Source: Anaspis maculata
Lineage: Eukaryota > Arthropoda > Insecta > Coleoptera > Scraptiidae
DNA: 64,000 nt
Assembly (NCBI GenBank): GCA_949128115.1
Contig: OX421961.1
Coordinates: forward strand, 107,926,363 to 107,990,362
Direction of reading: 5' to 3'
The notes below the pieces were generated by a model, which ran no database searches, was not told the origin of the DNA, and saw only the letters and a program-made list of their open reading frames with translations. The position numbers and the translations under genes were made by a program. Of this stretch, positions 1 to 12,700 are shown in pieces; positions within the stretch are counted from its first letter, which is position 1, and every line of letters starts with the position of its first letter.

Positions 1-530
1 GACAGCAAACACTTTGTATAAGAAACGCAATAAAGGGTAAATGCGCTTTTGTGTTAGACTTTGTGTTCTTTTTACAAAATAATACTCGTAGGTACTCGTA
101 CCTCAACAGAAATGAAAGTGTTTAGTATCTATTCAAACGTAGTTGCTTTTTGGGAACTCCCCAGCAAAACTGGAACACTTCTAATTTATTGCAAACTAAA
201 CTTTCTAAGGAGATCAAATTTTTGCTGTACCATACAGGACGTCGCTGAATCTTAGATAGATCCTTCTTCACCTCCCATGTGATCTGCAAACCTACATTTT
301 GCTGCCTTACTGAATTCAGCAATTGAGAACACCCCGTAACATGCCAATTTTTCATCACTTTTTCCACTTGGCACATATTTTAGAGTTCAGATAACTGTAA
401 AAGCAATCTTCTTTTCATCTCAATCCGTTCAAGAAGCCTTCACTGGATATATCGCATTGCGATAATCATTCGGGCTTTGTGTCTCCCTTTTAAATTCTCA
501 TTAAGGTCCTGTACTACCTGAAAGAGTAAG

Positions 531-540
531 TTATATAAAA
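531..540 (+). promoter_or_regulatory. TATA box of the first chemosensory protein gene
   Basis: The sequence TTATATAAAA lies about 52 bp before the start codon at 592. A transcription start near the TCACT at about 561-565 would leave a 5' UTR of roughly 30 bp. The position and motif are seen; use as a promoter is inferred. Confidence 0.55.
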
Positions 541-591
541 GCCCAGAAGTCCTTTCGAGTTCACTCAAAGCCATTTATTTCGACCAGCAAG

Positions 592-1204
592 ATGAAGACT
601 TCGGCCGTGTTGTTTGTGCTTTGCATTTTGGGTCTCGTCGTGGCCCAAAGGTACACCACCAAATACGACAGTATCGACATCGAACAATTGATCAAAAGTG
701 ATAGATTGATGGGAAGCTACATCAAGTGTTTGATGGGAAAAGGCCGGTGCAGCCCTGATGGACTCGAGCTCAAACGTAAGTTTTTCATAATAACAAGCAA
801 TGTTATCTTCTAAAATACAAGTTTTAATGATCGTTATTACCTAGCGTAAGAGGTAACCTCACAATGTCATTTGAATTATTAAATTAATAATTGTGAAAAA
901 ATTTGATAACAATCACTTAGGTGACAAATAATAGAGGTGGATCGTCGTGTAACTTGTTGGCTTCTTCGAGGTTTAGATTGTTGAATGATTTAGGTGTACT
1001 TTTTTAGGTGTGCTTCCTGATGCCTTGAAAACCTATTGTGCTAAATGCAGCGACCGTCAAAAGTACGCCACTAGGACCATCATACATTATTTGATCGACA
1101 AAAAGAGGGCATGGTGGCAACAACTGGAAGCCAAGTATGATCCTTCGGGAGCTTATAGGAAGAAGTACATAACTGAGCTCAGAAACCAAAACGTCACATT
1201 GTGA
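592..1204 (+). CDS. Chemosensory protein (CSP, OS-D/A10 family), two exons
   Basis: Exons are 592-775 and 1008-1204, giving 126 aa. The intron (776-1007) starts GTAAGT and ends TTTTTAG. It interrupts the codon directly after a Lys codon (phase 1), which is the conserved CSP intron position. The N-terminus [18 protein letters not shown] is a signal peptide, probably cleaved before QRYTTKYD. The mature protein has four Cys spaced C-x6-C-x18-C-x2-C (CLMGKGRC, then CAKC), which form the two small disulfide loops of CSPs. The motif [11 protein letters not shown] near the C-terminus is also typical. CSPs are small secreted all-helical carriers of hydrophobic ligands found in sensilla lymph and other tissues; the ligand of this one cannot be read from sequence. 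A TATA box and an AATAAA flank it. A second CSP lies convergently at 7366-7848. Confidence 0.95.
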
Positions 1205-1256
1205 ATACGACGCTACTCACTTACCTATGATATGTGATTATTTATTTATTTAATTC

Positions 1257-1262
1257 AATAAA
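1257..1262 (+). terminator. Polyadenylation signal AATAAA of the first CSP gene
   Basis: AATAAA begins 52 bp after the stop codon at 1202-1204, so the 3' UTR is probably about 75 bp. Confidence 0.75.
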
Positions 1263-2676
1263 CGAAATGATAAACTAGATACAAAATTCAGGTACTTGTA
1301 TGTTTATATCATTGTCCTTGACAGAATCTCATTTGGGAATTTTGCAAATTTCCGACTTAAACTTGAAAGACATTTTTTCTTATCTCCTTAACAATGTTGT
1401 GATATTTAACGTTTGTTTAACACTATAATATCACTTGCTTGTAAACAATTAGACAATTAGAAAGCCGTATTGTTATATTATGGGGAATCATAATTGATGC
1501 TAAGAGCGAAGGTTGTGCTGTAAGTCGTCATGATAATACTTAATAATAATTGATTGTGTTCGTTGTTGTGTAAATTTTATTGCACTTTTCACTCATTGGC
1601 ACTGCAAAAGTTTTCGGTGACTCTCGCGCATTTTTAATTGACCATTATTTTATCCATAAACAATAATTATTGTACTCACCTATTAGTAGGTGAGGTAGCT
1701 ATAACAGTATAATAGAGGTATGAGAAGAGAATGAATCACTAATAGCGATCAGTCGGGAATGGATAAAGCAATAATTATTCAAGCACCGACAGCCGACAAG
1801 CGTTTAATAGTCAAAGCTTCATCGGCTGTCAAATTTGAGTTTTCAGAAAGTTGAAACAAGAACTGAAAATAGAGGGTTTGTACATATTAGGCCAGTCGAC
1901 AGTGATTATTGTTAATTGATATAAGGAGGTACAGTGGAAGTGGGAAAAGCTCACACATCTGGGAATAAGTTATTTTCTTCAAGACAGGCATACCCAAGAG
2001 CCGAATTATTTTGATGAGTATCTAGGTCTTTTCACTGGTTATCTTATTACTGCAATTTTGTTACTATTTCCACATTCTTGCGTATGCCAAAAAAGAAAAT
2101 GAAGTCAACATACAGGGCGTTTCAAATTTAAATCGCGTCTTTTCCGGAAATGATTGTAAACTTCAAAAGAAGTAGACTTTCTCCAAAAAAAGTCAGAAAC
2201 GAATAATAAAATTTGAACATCAAGAATCAATTTTTCTTCATATAGTTTTAGAACTTCTCAACCTATTTTGTTTGAATTTGAACAAAAGCTTACTGGAGTA
2301 AGTCGGTATAGAACAATAATAACGAGTTCCATCGAAATCTTTCAAGGAGATGGATTATGAGGGGTGCCCCCGCTTTTTTGCCCTTGGTGGGCACCAAAGG
2401 TTAAAGTCTTCATTTTTGCATTTTTTGAGATAATCAAAATTTTTTGCACTAAGTACCCACTTGAATTCTGTGATGAATTGTGCCCAAACAGAACCTGCCT
2501 ATTCACTTCATGAAAATATTTCCACTGAAATAACAGCTGAACTTAATGAAACTCAATGAAACTTCATGAAAGTTTTTGACGCTTTACGCCAAATGTTGAA
2601 ATATGCAGGTTAAGGGGGTTCACGTAAATCACGGCACGGCAGCATACCTGAATCGTGTGCGCGTGCGCCTCTGTAT
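1263..2676. other. Intergenic AT-rich DNA, no gene seen
   Basis: No coding-like frame or RNA gene was recognised. A TACAGGGCG word at about 2111 followed by TTTCAAAT resembles the ends of TA-flanked elements elsewhere in the window, but no matching second end was found. This is the space between two convergent CSP genes. Confidence 0.5.
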
Positions 2677-2887
2677 TCAAAGAGAGAAGTCAGTAGCATT
2701 TTCTGGGACTGGCGACAAAACATGATCTCCAAACATCAGGTCCATTAATTTTACTTTCCCGACCCACCACCAACATGGAAGGGGAAGTATTGTAATCGTG
2801 CAGAAAAAAAGTTTGAAGATTTCTACGGATATATCCGTTTTGAGGTCCCCCCAAGATAAGACGATTGAGACCATTTCCAGAATGATG

Positions 2888-2894
<7 letters not shown>

Positions 2895-2920
<26 letters not shown>
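2895..2920 (+). repeat. (GT)13 microsatellite
   Basis: About 13 uninterrupted GT dinucleotides, followed by CTGTCTGTG. It sits in a block (about 2680-3380 and on past the inserted element at 3391) that looks like an old dispersed repeat. The overlapping open frames here only reflect the dinucleotide run and are not genes. Confidence 0.9.
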
Positions 2921-3390
2921 CTGTCTGTGATCTTCCACGATAACTGCCGAACCGTTGACCTGATCGATTTGAAATTTGGTATGCGGACATGGTTTTTCTC
3001 TGAAAAGAGACATTCAGTTTTTGGCTGTCTTCTGTTGAAAGAAAGTATCATTGTTAACAAATGTCAGAAGCTATATTTCACGGAACTTAACTTGCAATAT
3101 GTCATTTGAAAGCCCTTGAAAAACTGTATTCAGAATGGTTAAAAATTTTGCTCTATCTGTTGTTGGTCAAATAATAAAAAATGTGAAATTTCAAAACTTC
3201 ACCGTTGATTTATTCAAGATCTATCCAATGGATTGGAACCAAATTTGGCCGGAAGCAACACAATAACAGAGTCAAATGAGGACTGCAGTTGCAGTTTTTC
3301 ACCATTTTACAGTCGAACGTTATGAATTTTCAAAATTTGTCTTGGCCGATGCCACCCGAGAAGGCCCCTTGTCCGTGTCTTGACCAGAAC

Positions 3391-4497
3391 TAAGACATCC
3401 AATCCCGGGATCCCGAGATTTCGAATCCCGGGATCCTGTTAGGTTTGCAATCCCGAAAATCCCGAGATTTTTCCACCGAGATCCCGGGAGTTTCGGGATT
3501 TTTCAAATGATGCTTTTTTTACCTGAGTTGAATGAAAAATCGAGTTATGTAGGAAACACAGATCATTCAAGTGAGCACACTAAAATTTGACGCCATTATC
3601 AGTTATAATTGTTATTATATTTCCATTTTACTAAAATTAGTATCTAAACATCATTTTTGTTGTATAGTAATTGATGGTAATGGGGTACTTGCCAATGAGA
3701 TAGATTTGACTGGGAATACTTTCAATCATCAACAAGAGTGATGAAGAGTATTTCCTGAAAATGTCCAGAAAATACATATGTATATCCATTGGTTAAAAAT
3801 ATTTTTGTTCAATTTTTTTTTAAAGGTTGGTAACAGTGAGGAAACTTCAGTGGAGTTTTCATTTTTGTATTTTTCAAATATTGTCATGCCACTTTAACAG
3901 TTTTTTGAGCTTTTAATCCAGCAGTGCTGTTTGTTTAGTTTTTAGTATATTTGTGACGTCACAAATATATTTTTAAAACACGCATTACGGCGGCAATTTT
4001 GGGAGGCCGGTATTTCCATACCAGATACCTTCCGGTTACCATACAACCAAAGACCATATGGATATCCTATGATATCCTGGCAAAATCATATGGGAATGAA
4101 AATATCGACCCTTGAAAACAGAAGAACATGTCCAAACTCCATGATATAAAACAAAACTATAATGAATGGAGAAAAAAGAAATTTTTTTTTTAGCATGTAG
4201 TTTTTACTTTTTTGAAGAAAGCATGCATTATTGCGATGCAGTTTAACTGCAATGTTTTAGTTATGCAAACTAAATACAATAGAATACTGTATCAAATAAT
4301 ACTGGTGTCAAATAATGATTATGTACTCACTTAAATTATTATAATCTGTGTTTCTTGCTATGACTCTGTTTTTCACTCAACTGAGGTGAAAAGCTGCATC
4401 ATTTGAGGAATCCCAAAAATCCCGGGATCCCGGGATTTTAAATTTTCAATCCCGAAATCCCGGGATTTCGTTTAGTTTTCGGGATTGGATTGCCCTA
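3391..4497. mobile_element. hAT-type non-autonomous element with long subterminal inverted repeats
   Basis: The 1,107-bp unit is flanked by the direct repeat ACCAGAAC (3383-3390 and 4498-4505), an 8-bp target duplication as made by hAT transposases. The ends are inverted: right end TAGGGCAATCCAATCCCG and left end TAAGACATCCAATCCCG. For about 200 bp inward both arms carry short words of the type ATCCCGGGATCCCG, themselves palindromic, followed by a matching TCAAATGATGC block. The interior is AT-rich with no transposase frame, so it must have moved using a transposase encoded elsewhere. It interrupts an older repeat. Confidence 0.8.
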
Positions 4498-4505
4498 ACC
4501 AGAAC

Positions 4506-5680
4506 CACTCGCTTGTGTAGCAGGACTTCACTCAAAAATCCATACCTGTCGGGAATCTACTTTTTTTGAAAAATTCCAACTGATATCAAAAGTAGATTGG
4601 ACTGGGCGTCGTGCAGGCTTATTTTCAAAATCGACGCGGTTGCGGTTTTCCAACGGTAATTTTTTTTAAATAAAATTTGCAGATTCCATGAATTTGAAAA
4701 AAATTGGAGTCCAAACTTTGACATGCGGTGAGCCCCACGAAATAATAATTTCAGGTGCAGACATACACTGGTGATGAAAGTTGGAGAAAAAATTGAATTA
4801 ACTTTTGAAATCGAGTGCCTGTCTGGAAAAACTGCAAATTTTCAAACTTTTTATCCCGTGAACAGATTCTCATCATTTTCTTTTAAACAAGAGGTATTGA
4901 TCCTTGGACATTTTTCAACTTTTTTTCAAATTTCCCTGGGAATTTTTCGGTTGAAAATGTAAAACCGGCCTGGGTTTTCGAGACCGGACTTAAATGATGG
5001 AGTTTAAAGTGAAGCCTTGATTGACGATTTTTACAATAAGATGGTTTGGAATATAAGATTTGAGGTTTTCCCGGAAAATTCAATTTTTTTTGACAACATT
5101 CTAGATTTCCTGCAAATAATTTTCAATCTTTGTCTCTTATTTCAACTCCCCACTCAAAGGGACGTTTCGAACAAAAACTTACATAGGTTCCTGGATACAG
5201 TCGGGAAAATTTTGAGGTGACACAACCGATTTTTTTCTTCTCCACATTGATCATTTTTCATATTTTATAACACATAACCAATTTATCATTTGAAGTTTGA
5301 ATCTATGAAGAACCCAGTCGAAAAGGTCGACTAACAGAAAAACAATGACATATAAATAAATTAAATTTTATAAATTTATTTTTCCATTTTAGCAATACAG
5401 CAGAAAAAATTACACTTTACAAAATAACACAAACCACTCACATCAACAAAGCACTAGCTGTACTGGGAAAAGAGTAAGCCTCACTTAAAGTTCCTCAAGG
5501 GAACTTTGTGTGTGAGTGCGATTGAATAGGCAACTATTGAAAATTCAAAAGACAGATACTTAAAATACAAACGGATAAAAATAAATTAAAAAAAAAATCT
5601 AGATTGAGCAGAAAAGTTGAAAATGAGGTGAAAAAAGTCAAAGATCAAAAATTGGGTCAAAATCGATAGAGGTAAACGCC
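4506..5680. other. No gene seen
   Basis: AT-rich DNA with poly(T)/poly(A) runs. Short open frames at 4771-5220 look like chance frames: no domain, no splice context, biased to Phe/Lys/Ser. It may be decayed transposon sequence. Confidence 0.4.
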
Positions 5681-6180
5681 TCAGAGCAGTGTGGGCAGCA
5701 TTTCCTTGATGTCGCCCATTAAAATCCACTCTTTCAGTTCTGTACACTTTCGCTTATGATTTTTAATATTTTTTATTGAGTCTGGCACTTTATTGAATAG
5801 CCTAGGAGCCAGATAAACAAAACAGTTTTGGCCGACGGTCTTTTGGGCTTTGGGAACAGCGATTTCATTTTTGTTTCTCAAATTATATTTGCAAATTTTC
5901 TTAGAGACATTACTCTGTTTAGATTGGTAAAGGGAGAGCTTTTCGGCATATATTTGCTTTATTTTGTAGATGTTGTTTTCTCGGAAAAGTAGTTCACTGC
6001 TGTAGTAAATACCTTTTTTGAACATTATTTTCAATATAGGGGTAGCAAAACATTTCGGACTATAAATTTTTGAAATGGCTTTTGCTTTATATCCGTTCGA
6101 AGATTCTAGAAGCTTTTGGTTCATCTTTTCGAAAAATCCCTCGTTTCGACACATTTCGGCGTATTCCTGTATCTGTCAAT
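5681..6180 (-). pseudogene. Non-LTR retrotransposon (LINE) reverse-transcriptase C-terminal fragment
   Basis: A minus-strand frame of about 157 codons ends at 5681. It has the look of the region after the RT domain in arthropod LINEs: YNLRNKNEIAVPKAQ, then GQNCFVYLAPRLFNKVPDS, then a Lys-rich tail. This NLRN...VP...GQNCF...APRLFN...PDSIK pattern is known from the thumb/C-terminal part of jockey/CR1-like polymerases. The N-terminal part, including the catalytic YADD box, is missing. Upstream (above about 6180) the sequence changes to an LTR-like block, so the LINE appears 5'-truncated or interrupted. It is not a host gene. Confidence 0.65.
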
Positions 6181-6320
6181 AAACTCCAGTAAAAAAAGTC
6201 CAGTAACTTTAGGAATATTCTGACAAGGTTTCGATGCATGGCTCCTCCGCCAATTGTGCAGCTGTGTGTCCTATTCTTACGTTGAAGTCTCTTACGAATA
6301 TCGAACGTAACAATCCCTTG
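6180..6320 (-). repeat. LTR-like fragment related to the gypsy remnant at 29.8 kb
   Basis: Read on the minus strand, this block contains GCACAATTGGCGGAGGAGCC followed by ATCGAAACCTTGTCAGAA. The same module, diverged, occurs on + at about 29865-29905 and about 42085-42110. The 29.8-kb copy lies just after an integrase C-terminus, as an LTR would. Boundaries here are approximate. Confidence 0.4.
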
Positions 6321-6983
6321 TACCACATAGCATATGGGAGATCTTGAAGCTTATCGTCCATTGTAGCTACCTAATTCCTCTTTTCGAAAATACACCCCAT
6401 CACTATTGTAGACAGAAATAAAACGAAGCGAACAAAGCATCGAACGAAATTTTTACGAGGATACTTGTCTTCAAAATTGAACGTAGTCTTGTGGTCAGTT
6501 TTGAAAACCTCGCAGGGATCAGAAAGTAGTGAATAGAAAAAGTCGACCTGCTCACTTTTTTCTATGCCACTTAGATAATGTTCAGGCGAGCAAATCGATT
6601 ATACTGTAGCGCTCCCATTGGAGCCCCCATACAAAAAATTCACCACCAGAGCTTTTGGTCGTTTCCAGTCCCTTAGTACATCAAATATAAACTTTTTAAA
6701 AGTTTTTGATTGAGTCTGGTCAGCTCGGCATGTGTGAGGCCAGAGCGAAGGATACACTACCGTAGGCAACCAGCAATACATTTTAGAACGGGTGGATGAG
6801 GATCGAAGAGAAGCCTGTGACGCTGCGGAAACTTTTTTTGACTAAACTAAGAACCTAAAAACCACAGACTCGAAAACACAACGGAGGCAGGTTGCCGGTC
6901 GGCGCCGATAAATCTGCGCTGGTTCGGGCCTAAGTGCAGGCGATCACCCGGTTTGCCCATGATGATTGTCGGAGCCGGCGACT

Positions 6984-6984
<1 letters not shown>

Positions 6985-7016
<32 letters not shown>
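6985..7016 (+). repeat. Heptanucleotide tandem repeat (CCGGAAA)n
   Basis: Four perfect CCGGAAA units plus a partial fifth (CCGG), inside a locally GC-rich block. Nothing suggests a function. Confidence 0.9.
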
Positions 7017-7273
7017 CAACCTGTCTTCGTTGTATTTTCGGCCTAAGGGGAAAAACGAGGAAAGAGAAAAGTCGATTTCCAGACTTCCTGAGCATTTCAT
7101 ATTTCTTCACTTGTGATTTTATGCGAGAATAAATTCTCGCATTTCAAACATTTGAAAGTGAACGGAAAATTAAATTTCAATCTCGCCTCAATTTTCCAGA
7201 CAAACTGCAAAAACTGTGAAATTGTATGACATTAGGTAACTTTCTCAGAACACTCATATTGTCAAACTAGCTT

Positions 7274-7279
7274 TTTATT
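7274..7279 (-). terminator. Polyadenylation signal of the second CSP gene
   Basis: AATAAA on the minus strand (TTTATT on +), 86 bp beyond the TAA stop at 7366-7368. Confidence 0.65.
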
Positions 7280-7365
7280 GAGAATTCCTGAGTAAAGTGT
7301 GACAGCGTGTTAGAGAAAACTGGAAATCGTTACAATGGATAGACGATCAGCTCCTCCCAAATCAA

Positions 7366-7848
7366 TTAATTCTTCAAGCCTTCGAGTTCCAAAAACTGAT
7401 CCAATCTTGACTTGTACTTCTGATCAGGATCGTACTTATTTAGCAGTTCCGACCACCACTGCGGCTTATTTCTCACCAAATGTATAATGATCTTCCTGGT
7501 GCCTTCCCTGTGTTGTTCCGTGCATCTTGCACATTGCGTTTCCAAAGACTCCACTATCCTCACTTTGTAACAGTCAAAGACATAATTAGTTAGGCCAGTC
7601 AGAACATTACCTCATGAGCAAAAAAGGTTTGTATACAAAAAAAGAACAAAAGTAAGGAGAAATGGGGCGTTCATACTTTTTAAAGCGCGTCCTTCGGGAG
7701 TGCATATTCCTCTGTCCAAAAGGCAGTCCAAGATGTTTTTCATCAGACGTTCGCTGTGGATGACTTCATCGATGTCGATGTCGCGCGTAGGGTAGAAGTC
7801 TTCACGAGCGTAAACGCAAGTTATGAACAAGAAGAAATTGAGAAACAT
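7366..7848 (-). CDS. Chemosensory protein (CSP, OS-D/A10 family), second copy
   Basis: Exon 1 is 7848-7677 and exon 2 is 7562-7366 on the minus strand, giving 122 aa. The donor is GTATGA and the acceptor TTACAAAG, again phase 1 right after a Lys codon, the conserved CSP intron site. The signal peptide is short (MFLNFFLFITCVYA); an in-frame TAA two codons upstream of the ATG fixes the start. Cysteines are spaced C-x6-C-x18-C-x2-C (CLLDRGIC, CARC), and NKPQWWSELLNKYDP is a typical CSP C-terminal motif. The protein is diverged from the CSP at 592-1204, so this is an old duplicate and not a recent tandem copy. It is probably a secreted carrier of small hydrophobic molecules; the ligand is unknown. 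Confidence 0.94.
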
Positions 7849-7893
7849 ATCGTGTTATGATTTTTTCGGCGTATGTCTGAGACGAACAACATT

Positions 7894-7900
7894 CTTTATA
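7894..7900 (-). promoter_or_regulatory. TATA-like box of the second CSP gene
   Basis: TATAAAG on the minus strand about 46 bp before the start codon at 7848. It would give a very short 5' UTR. The motif is seen; its role is inferred. Confidence 0.4.
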
Positions 7901-9551
7901 TCTATAGCAAAATTGAAAAAATCAAGAGGGGATTTAATGACAACAATTGAAGTTTCTCAATTTGTTCTTTAATTGGAGATGCCTACATGTAATTAGATAT
8001 TGTTTTAATTGAGAAGAGGAAACTGGGGGAGCACGTGAATTATTTGGTAATCAGATAATTGTATTTGATTTCAGTTTTGAAGGTTCAGCACAAAACAACT
8101 TTCATCTTAATTATGATAGTTAGGAACATGTAGAGTAATGTTAATGATGGCGCTACAGATCCGAATATTGATTTTTCTTTCAATTATCAGAGAAATCTCA
8201 AAAAGCAATGTATTATGTATAATTGGTTGCCGCTCTAGTACTGGAGCGACTGTTAAGGTGGTAGCGTTTAACCTCCGAACTAGGTATATCGTCCGACTCC
8301 CCAAATCCCCACGTAGTGTCGCAACTGCTATGTGGTACTTTTCGTATGATTGTCTTCCCTCTTTCAAAAATTTGTCACGCAAAACTGGCCATATTATCTG
8401 GCAAATACGAATCGGAAATAGGAAGAAAATACCAAAAATCAGTTACGACACTATTTGAGGAGAGTAGGAGAGGGAAGATAATAATCGTAATCATAATCAT
8501 AAATTTATTCATCAGTTTAGGATACAAAAATTTGTACATATGGTATGTCATCATGATATGTTTTGTTTCTGTTATTTTCGCCTTTCACATTTCAAATAAC
8601 CTACGGTGAAAATGTCTGGTAAAATAAGATTTCATTTAGGTACATCTACATAATGTACTTTGTAGTGTCGTTTATTGGCCTATTTGTATGTCAATGGAAT
8701 CTCAAAAATGACAAAAAAACTATAATCGCTCAAATTGTCACATGTGTTCGTTTCCAAATAACCGCTTTAAATGGCAATTTCTTTAATCGTACATTTCAAG
8801 ATGTTGTATTTGGGGTTGTATGAATTTAAGGAGCATCTAAGACGGTTTTAGTGCTCCATCAAGAATTTTGAAACAGTACGGATCATTCTGTTTGTCAACT
8901 TGATGTTCTTCATTGTTAGAAATTCAGTTGGCATTACCTCAGTTTCAGTTTACAACCTTGGTTTTCACCATCAACAACAATAATAATTAAATTGTTGTAA
9001 TTATGTATGCAACTAACTTTTTGTTGCTATCTTTAAATGTGGTAAGTACCTACCTACGTTATACTATGGTAAGTACTAAGTAGGTATTAAAACAATAAAA
9101 TTATTCAACAGATTTATTGAAGACATAAACCAATATTTTTATGTAATAATAATAACTATAAACGTGAGAAGTACAAATAACTGATGGAAAATGACTGGTA
9201 TGAGATAAAAATTAAAAGCAGGAAGTATATCACGGCCATGCAAGGAAAATTGAATTGTGTTCACGTACACTTATCAAAATCATTACTTTCCAAACAATCT
9301 AACAGTTACCGACTTGGAGCAACAATTCATAATAAAATAAAATAAAATAAAAAAGTGTTGAAAATAATAAATCAAATTGAGCAGTTTCATGTTTGCCATA
9401 AGGAACAACAAATGTAGAATCTGGACAAAAAAAAAAATTTCTTCGAGTACCTAGTGTAATCCCAAGTAAGCTAGGTACAAAACGTATAATTTTGACTAGA
9501 AAAAGATAAAAAGCTATTAAAACATTTACTAATTTTCAGATATCACCAAAA
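7901..9551. other. Intergenic DNA between the CSP and Kintoun genes, no gene seen
   Basis: Overlapping open frames at 8107-8609 on both strands have no recognisable domain and no shared exon logic, so I do not call them. The rest is AT-rich with short AAAT/AAAAT runs (for example near 9331-9350). Confidence 0.45.
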
Positions 9552-9557
9552 TTTATT
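9552..9557 (-). terminator. Candidate polyadenylation signal of Kintoun
   Basis: AATAAA on the minus strand (TTTATT on +), about 215 bp beyond the Kintoun stop codon at 9771-9773. Confidence 0.45.
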
Positions 9558-9770
9558 TATATATTGTAACATGTTGAGCTGTTACTTATAAGTTAATTAA
9601 AGCCGTTTTCAAAACTGAAGGTGCCTGCAGTGCTCCAAGATCGCATTACATTTTGTATTCTTCAACTATTGTTAGAAATCAAGGAAGTGCACAGTTCTCT
9701 TTTGGATCCTACCACAACTTCTACTGGAACTGAAAAGCTGACATGTGCGTTTACACATTATTCAATACAT

Positions 9771-12700
9771 TTAAAAGTTCATATCCATATGAAAAATATC
9801 ACTAATACAATCACATTTTTGATCATCACTGCTGGTCTCCTCCTTTTCGTTGTCCGTTCCGTTCTTTTGCCCCTCTTCTTCGTCATCATCATCGTCTCTT
9901 TTATCTTCCATTTCGGACGTTTCGCTCTCACTGAGACGGCGCTCTTGAGCGCGTTTCTTGTTGCGCGCTTTCCGCTGGTTCTTCTTCTTTTGGCCCAAAA
10001 TGCTGGAATTTGACCTGTAACATAACAATGCGTTCAACATTAAAAGTATAAGAACTGCTACCTACTGTAATTTTGACCAAAACTTCATGGCAACTTCTAA
10101 GAATATATCAGAGGGCTGAAATATTACCTACATAAATATTCGTATGTAATACACCGATAGGTGAGGTGTGACTCGGGTCCCCTCGTGAAAATCCTCGATG
10201 TAGCGATAATATATCGAACCTAGAGGTGTATTCGTTAAGACAATTAACTGAACAACACTGAAAATCTTCCTGAAAAAGTGAAAACTATTTGAATGTTCGA
10301 GGTTGGTCATTATGGAGGGGTGTTTTCACCAGGAAGCTTAAATATTTCTGAATTTTCATGAACAAAACTAGCAGGACAGCCCCCTGGAAATTCTTCAGAA
10401 GTGGAAATAAAAGACATGTGTCTGTGGCCTGAACGTTTTTGAACGTACCGATAAAGTTGCCTCGAGATGACGTCACTGAAGCGCACAGTCTTTTTCAAGC
10501 TGGCCGACATTTCGTTGTCTTCGGGAATCACTGAGTCCATTTCGACGGAAGAGCAGACGAAATCGTCGAGACTCGATTCTGAAATGCTACGGCCTACAAA
10601 ATACCTTTGGGACGACAGTCTTTTGAGGATACCTTTGCCTTTGGACGGGCTGTAGCTGCAGCTTAATTCGTCACCGCTAGACTCGTACGAAGTCGCAGCG
10701 ATGTTGATGGCGGTAGTGCTTGCAGCTTTATCATTCTCATTGCCATCATCATAGTTTTTATCTTTCCCATTTTCGTCTTTTTCTCCAATATCTTGACTTT
10801 CATCGGGAGATTCTTCCGTGATTGTGTTGGTCAACACGGCGTTGATTACCGAAGGCTCGTCAATATAGTTTTGCGACAATTCGTTTTCGCTTAATCCGTA
10901 TTTGTACGACTTGAGCTGGCCACCTTCGGGCCGGAGCGGGATCTGGAGCGTCACGTTGTTGTCCCAAGTTTCGACACTGACTTCGTCTGTAAATATGGAA
11001 CGCGATGGAAAATCGACGTAGAAAGCGTAATGCGTTGGAAAAAAGCTGGCACTGGTGCTGGTGAACTTGACGTGAACAGATGAACCGGCATCTGGCGTCA
11101 ATTTCGCGACAGAATCGCCGTCGACGTTTTTGACGTGCAAAGTAAAAGCTACGGTGTTTTCGAACACGTGGCAGGTAAACTCGGGCAGGGTATAGTGCAA
11201 ACTTTCGTCCAAAAACTTAGTCCTAAAATCCGGCGCGAAATTTTGCGATTGGGCTTCACTGGGGGCTTCACTTGGAGCTTCACTGGGGACTTCACTGGGA
11301 AAATCGCCGAAAGCTTCGGGCGTGGTCGGCGAACCGTGATCGCTTTCCACGCCGCTGTCGTCGCGGCTGTAATCCGTTAGGATGAAGTGGTTGTTGTTGC
11401 GCTTGACCGGCAGCGTAACGATCAACTTCTTCAGGTCCTTGTCGAATTTGGCGCTGCCAGAATCCTGACTGACGCGGTACGGCAGCGTCAGATTCAGCTT
11501 GTACTTGGCAGGCTTTTCGCTGATCACTTGCACGGTTTTGTCGGTGACATCCAAAGTGATGTCTCCGGAACACTTGAGCAAGGGCAAATTGACTTCGACG
11601 ATCAGCTCCCTGGGAACTGTCGCGTTGATTTTGGCATCCATGGTGCCCAGAGTCTCTTGGATGTCGATAGAACTGCGGTGCTTGATCTCGTATTTTGGAG
11701 AAGTGTAGCTGAAATTTCAAAAGATCTTTTAATTTTCACTTATGATTCAACATTTTCTTGTTGCGTCAAATTTTGTGCACAGTTTTTTTTTGTATAACAA
11801 AACATAATTTATCACTTCAATGACTTTCCAGTATCCAGTTATTAGCAGTAAACATCAGTAGTCATGTAATAGTGATAAGACAGTTCCGAATTATGCAAAA
11901 CTGATATCGTTATGTGCATGTGCATCAAATATGTGAAGCAAATATCAAAGCTAATTGTTTGTGTCTGCGATTATTTGAATTTATTTGGAATAGTACTAAT
12001 AAATTACCAGAGCTGGCACGTTTTCGCCATTAAAAAACAGCGAGTTATGCAGCTGAATATAACGAAGTTAGATTTGAATCCATCCAAACCGGAACGGAAC
12101 AACAATTTTACCAAATGTTTCCCATACATTTTTCATGGTTTAGACTTGGTTTAGAGAACCGGTATATGAGAAAACCACAAAAAGAAACAGTGGAATAATT
12201 GAAAATTCGCAAACCATGACAAGCGAATGTTTTATGAATGCACATGGAAGTAAATGAATGTCAATGTTGAAATGCGTAACCAGGATTAAAGGCATTAAGT
12301 ATACTAAATTCTTTTTGTATCATGCAATAAATCAAATTTTTTCTCCATCAAAGTCGACAAAGAACGCAGGCTCATGAGAGCACATTCATTTGTTCAACGT
12401 CCTGGCATTTCTGAATCAATCGTTCATAATGTCTTGGACACAGACGGCGCCAATGAAACACCCTGTACAATGTAATGCAACGCAACGCAAGGGGTTTGAA
12501 TGTAAAATCTACTGTAGTGATAAATCGACATCACGCTATGTAGGTACCTAGGTATTTGCAACATTAATCGAGCGAACATTAGGTTTTTAAAAAGGTTTGT
12601 AATGGCAACAATCGATAAAAAAAATTAACATCGAAATGTTTGTTATTCATTTTCATTAGTACCTACTTAGGTACCTATGTGTTTGCAAAGTAAGAATTGT

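Noticed and set aside
2677..3109. Open frames with runs of Thr-His or Cys-Val
   Set aside because: Produced by the (GT)13 microsatellite.
11292..11797. Open frames overlapping Kintoun exon 2 on both strands (about 136-142 codons)
   Set aside because: They are shadows of the real frame, which has PIH1/CS homology and matching splice phases.
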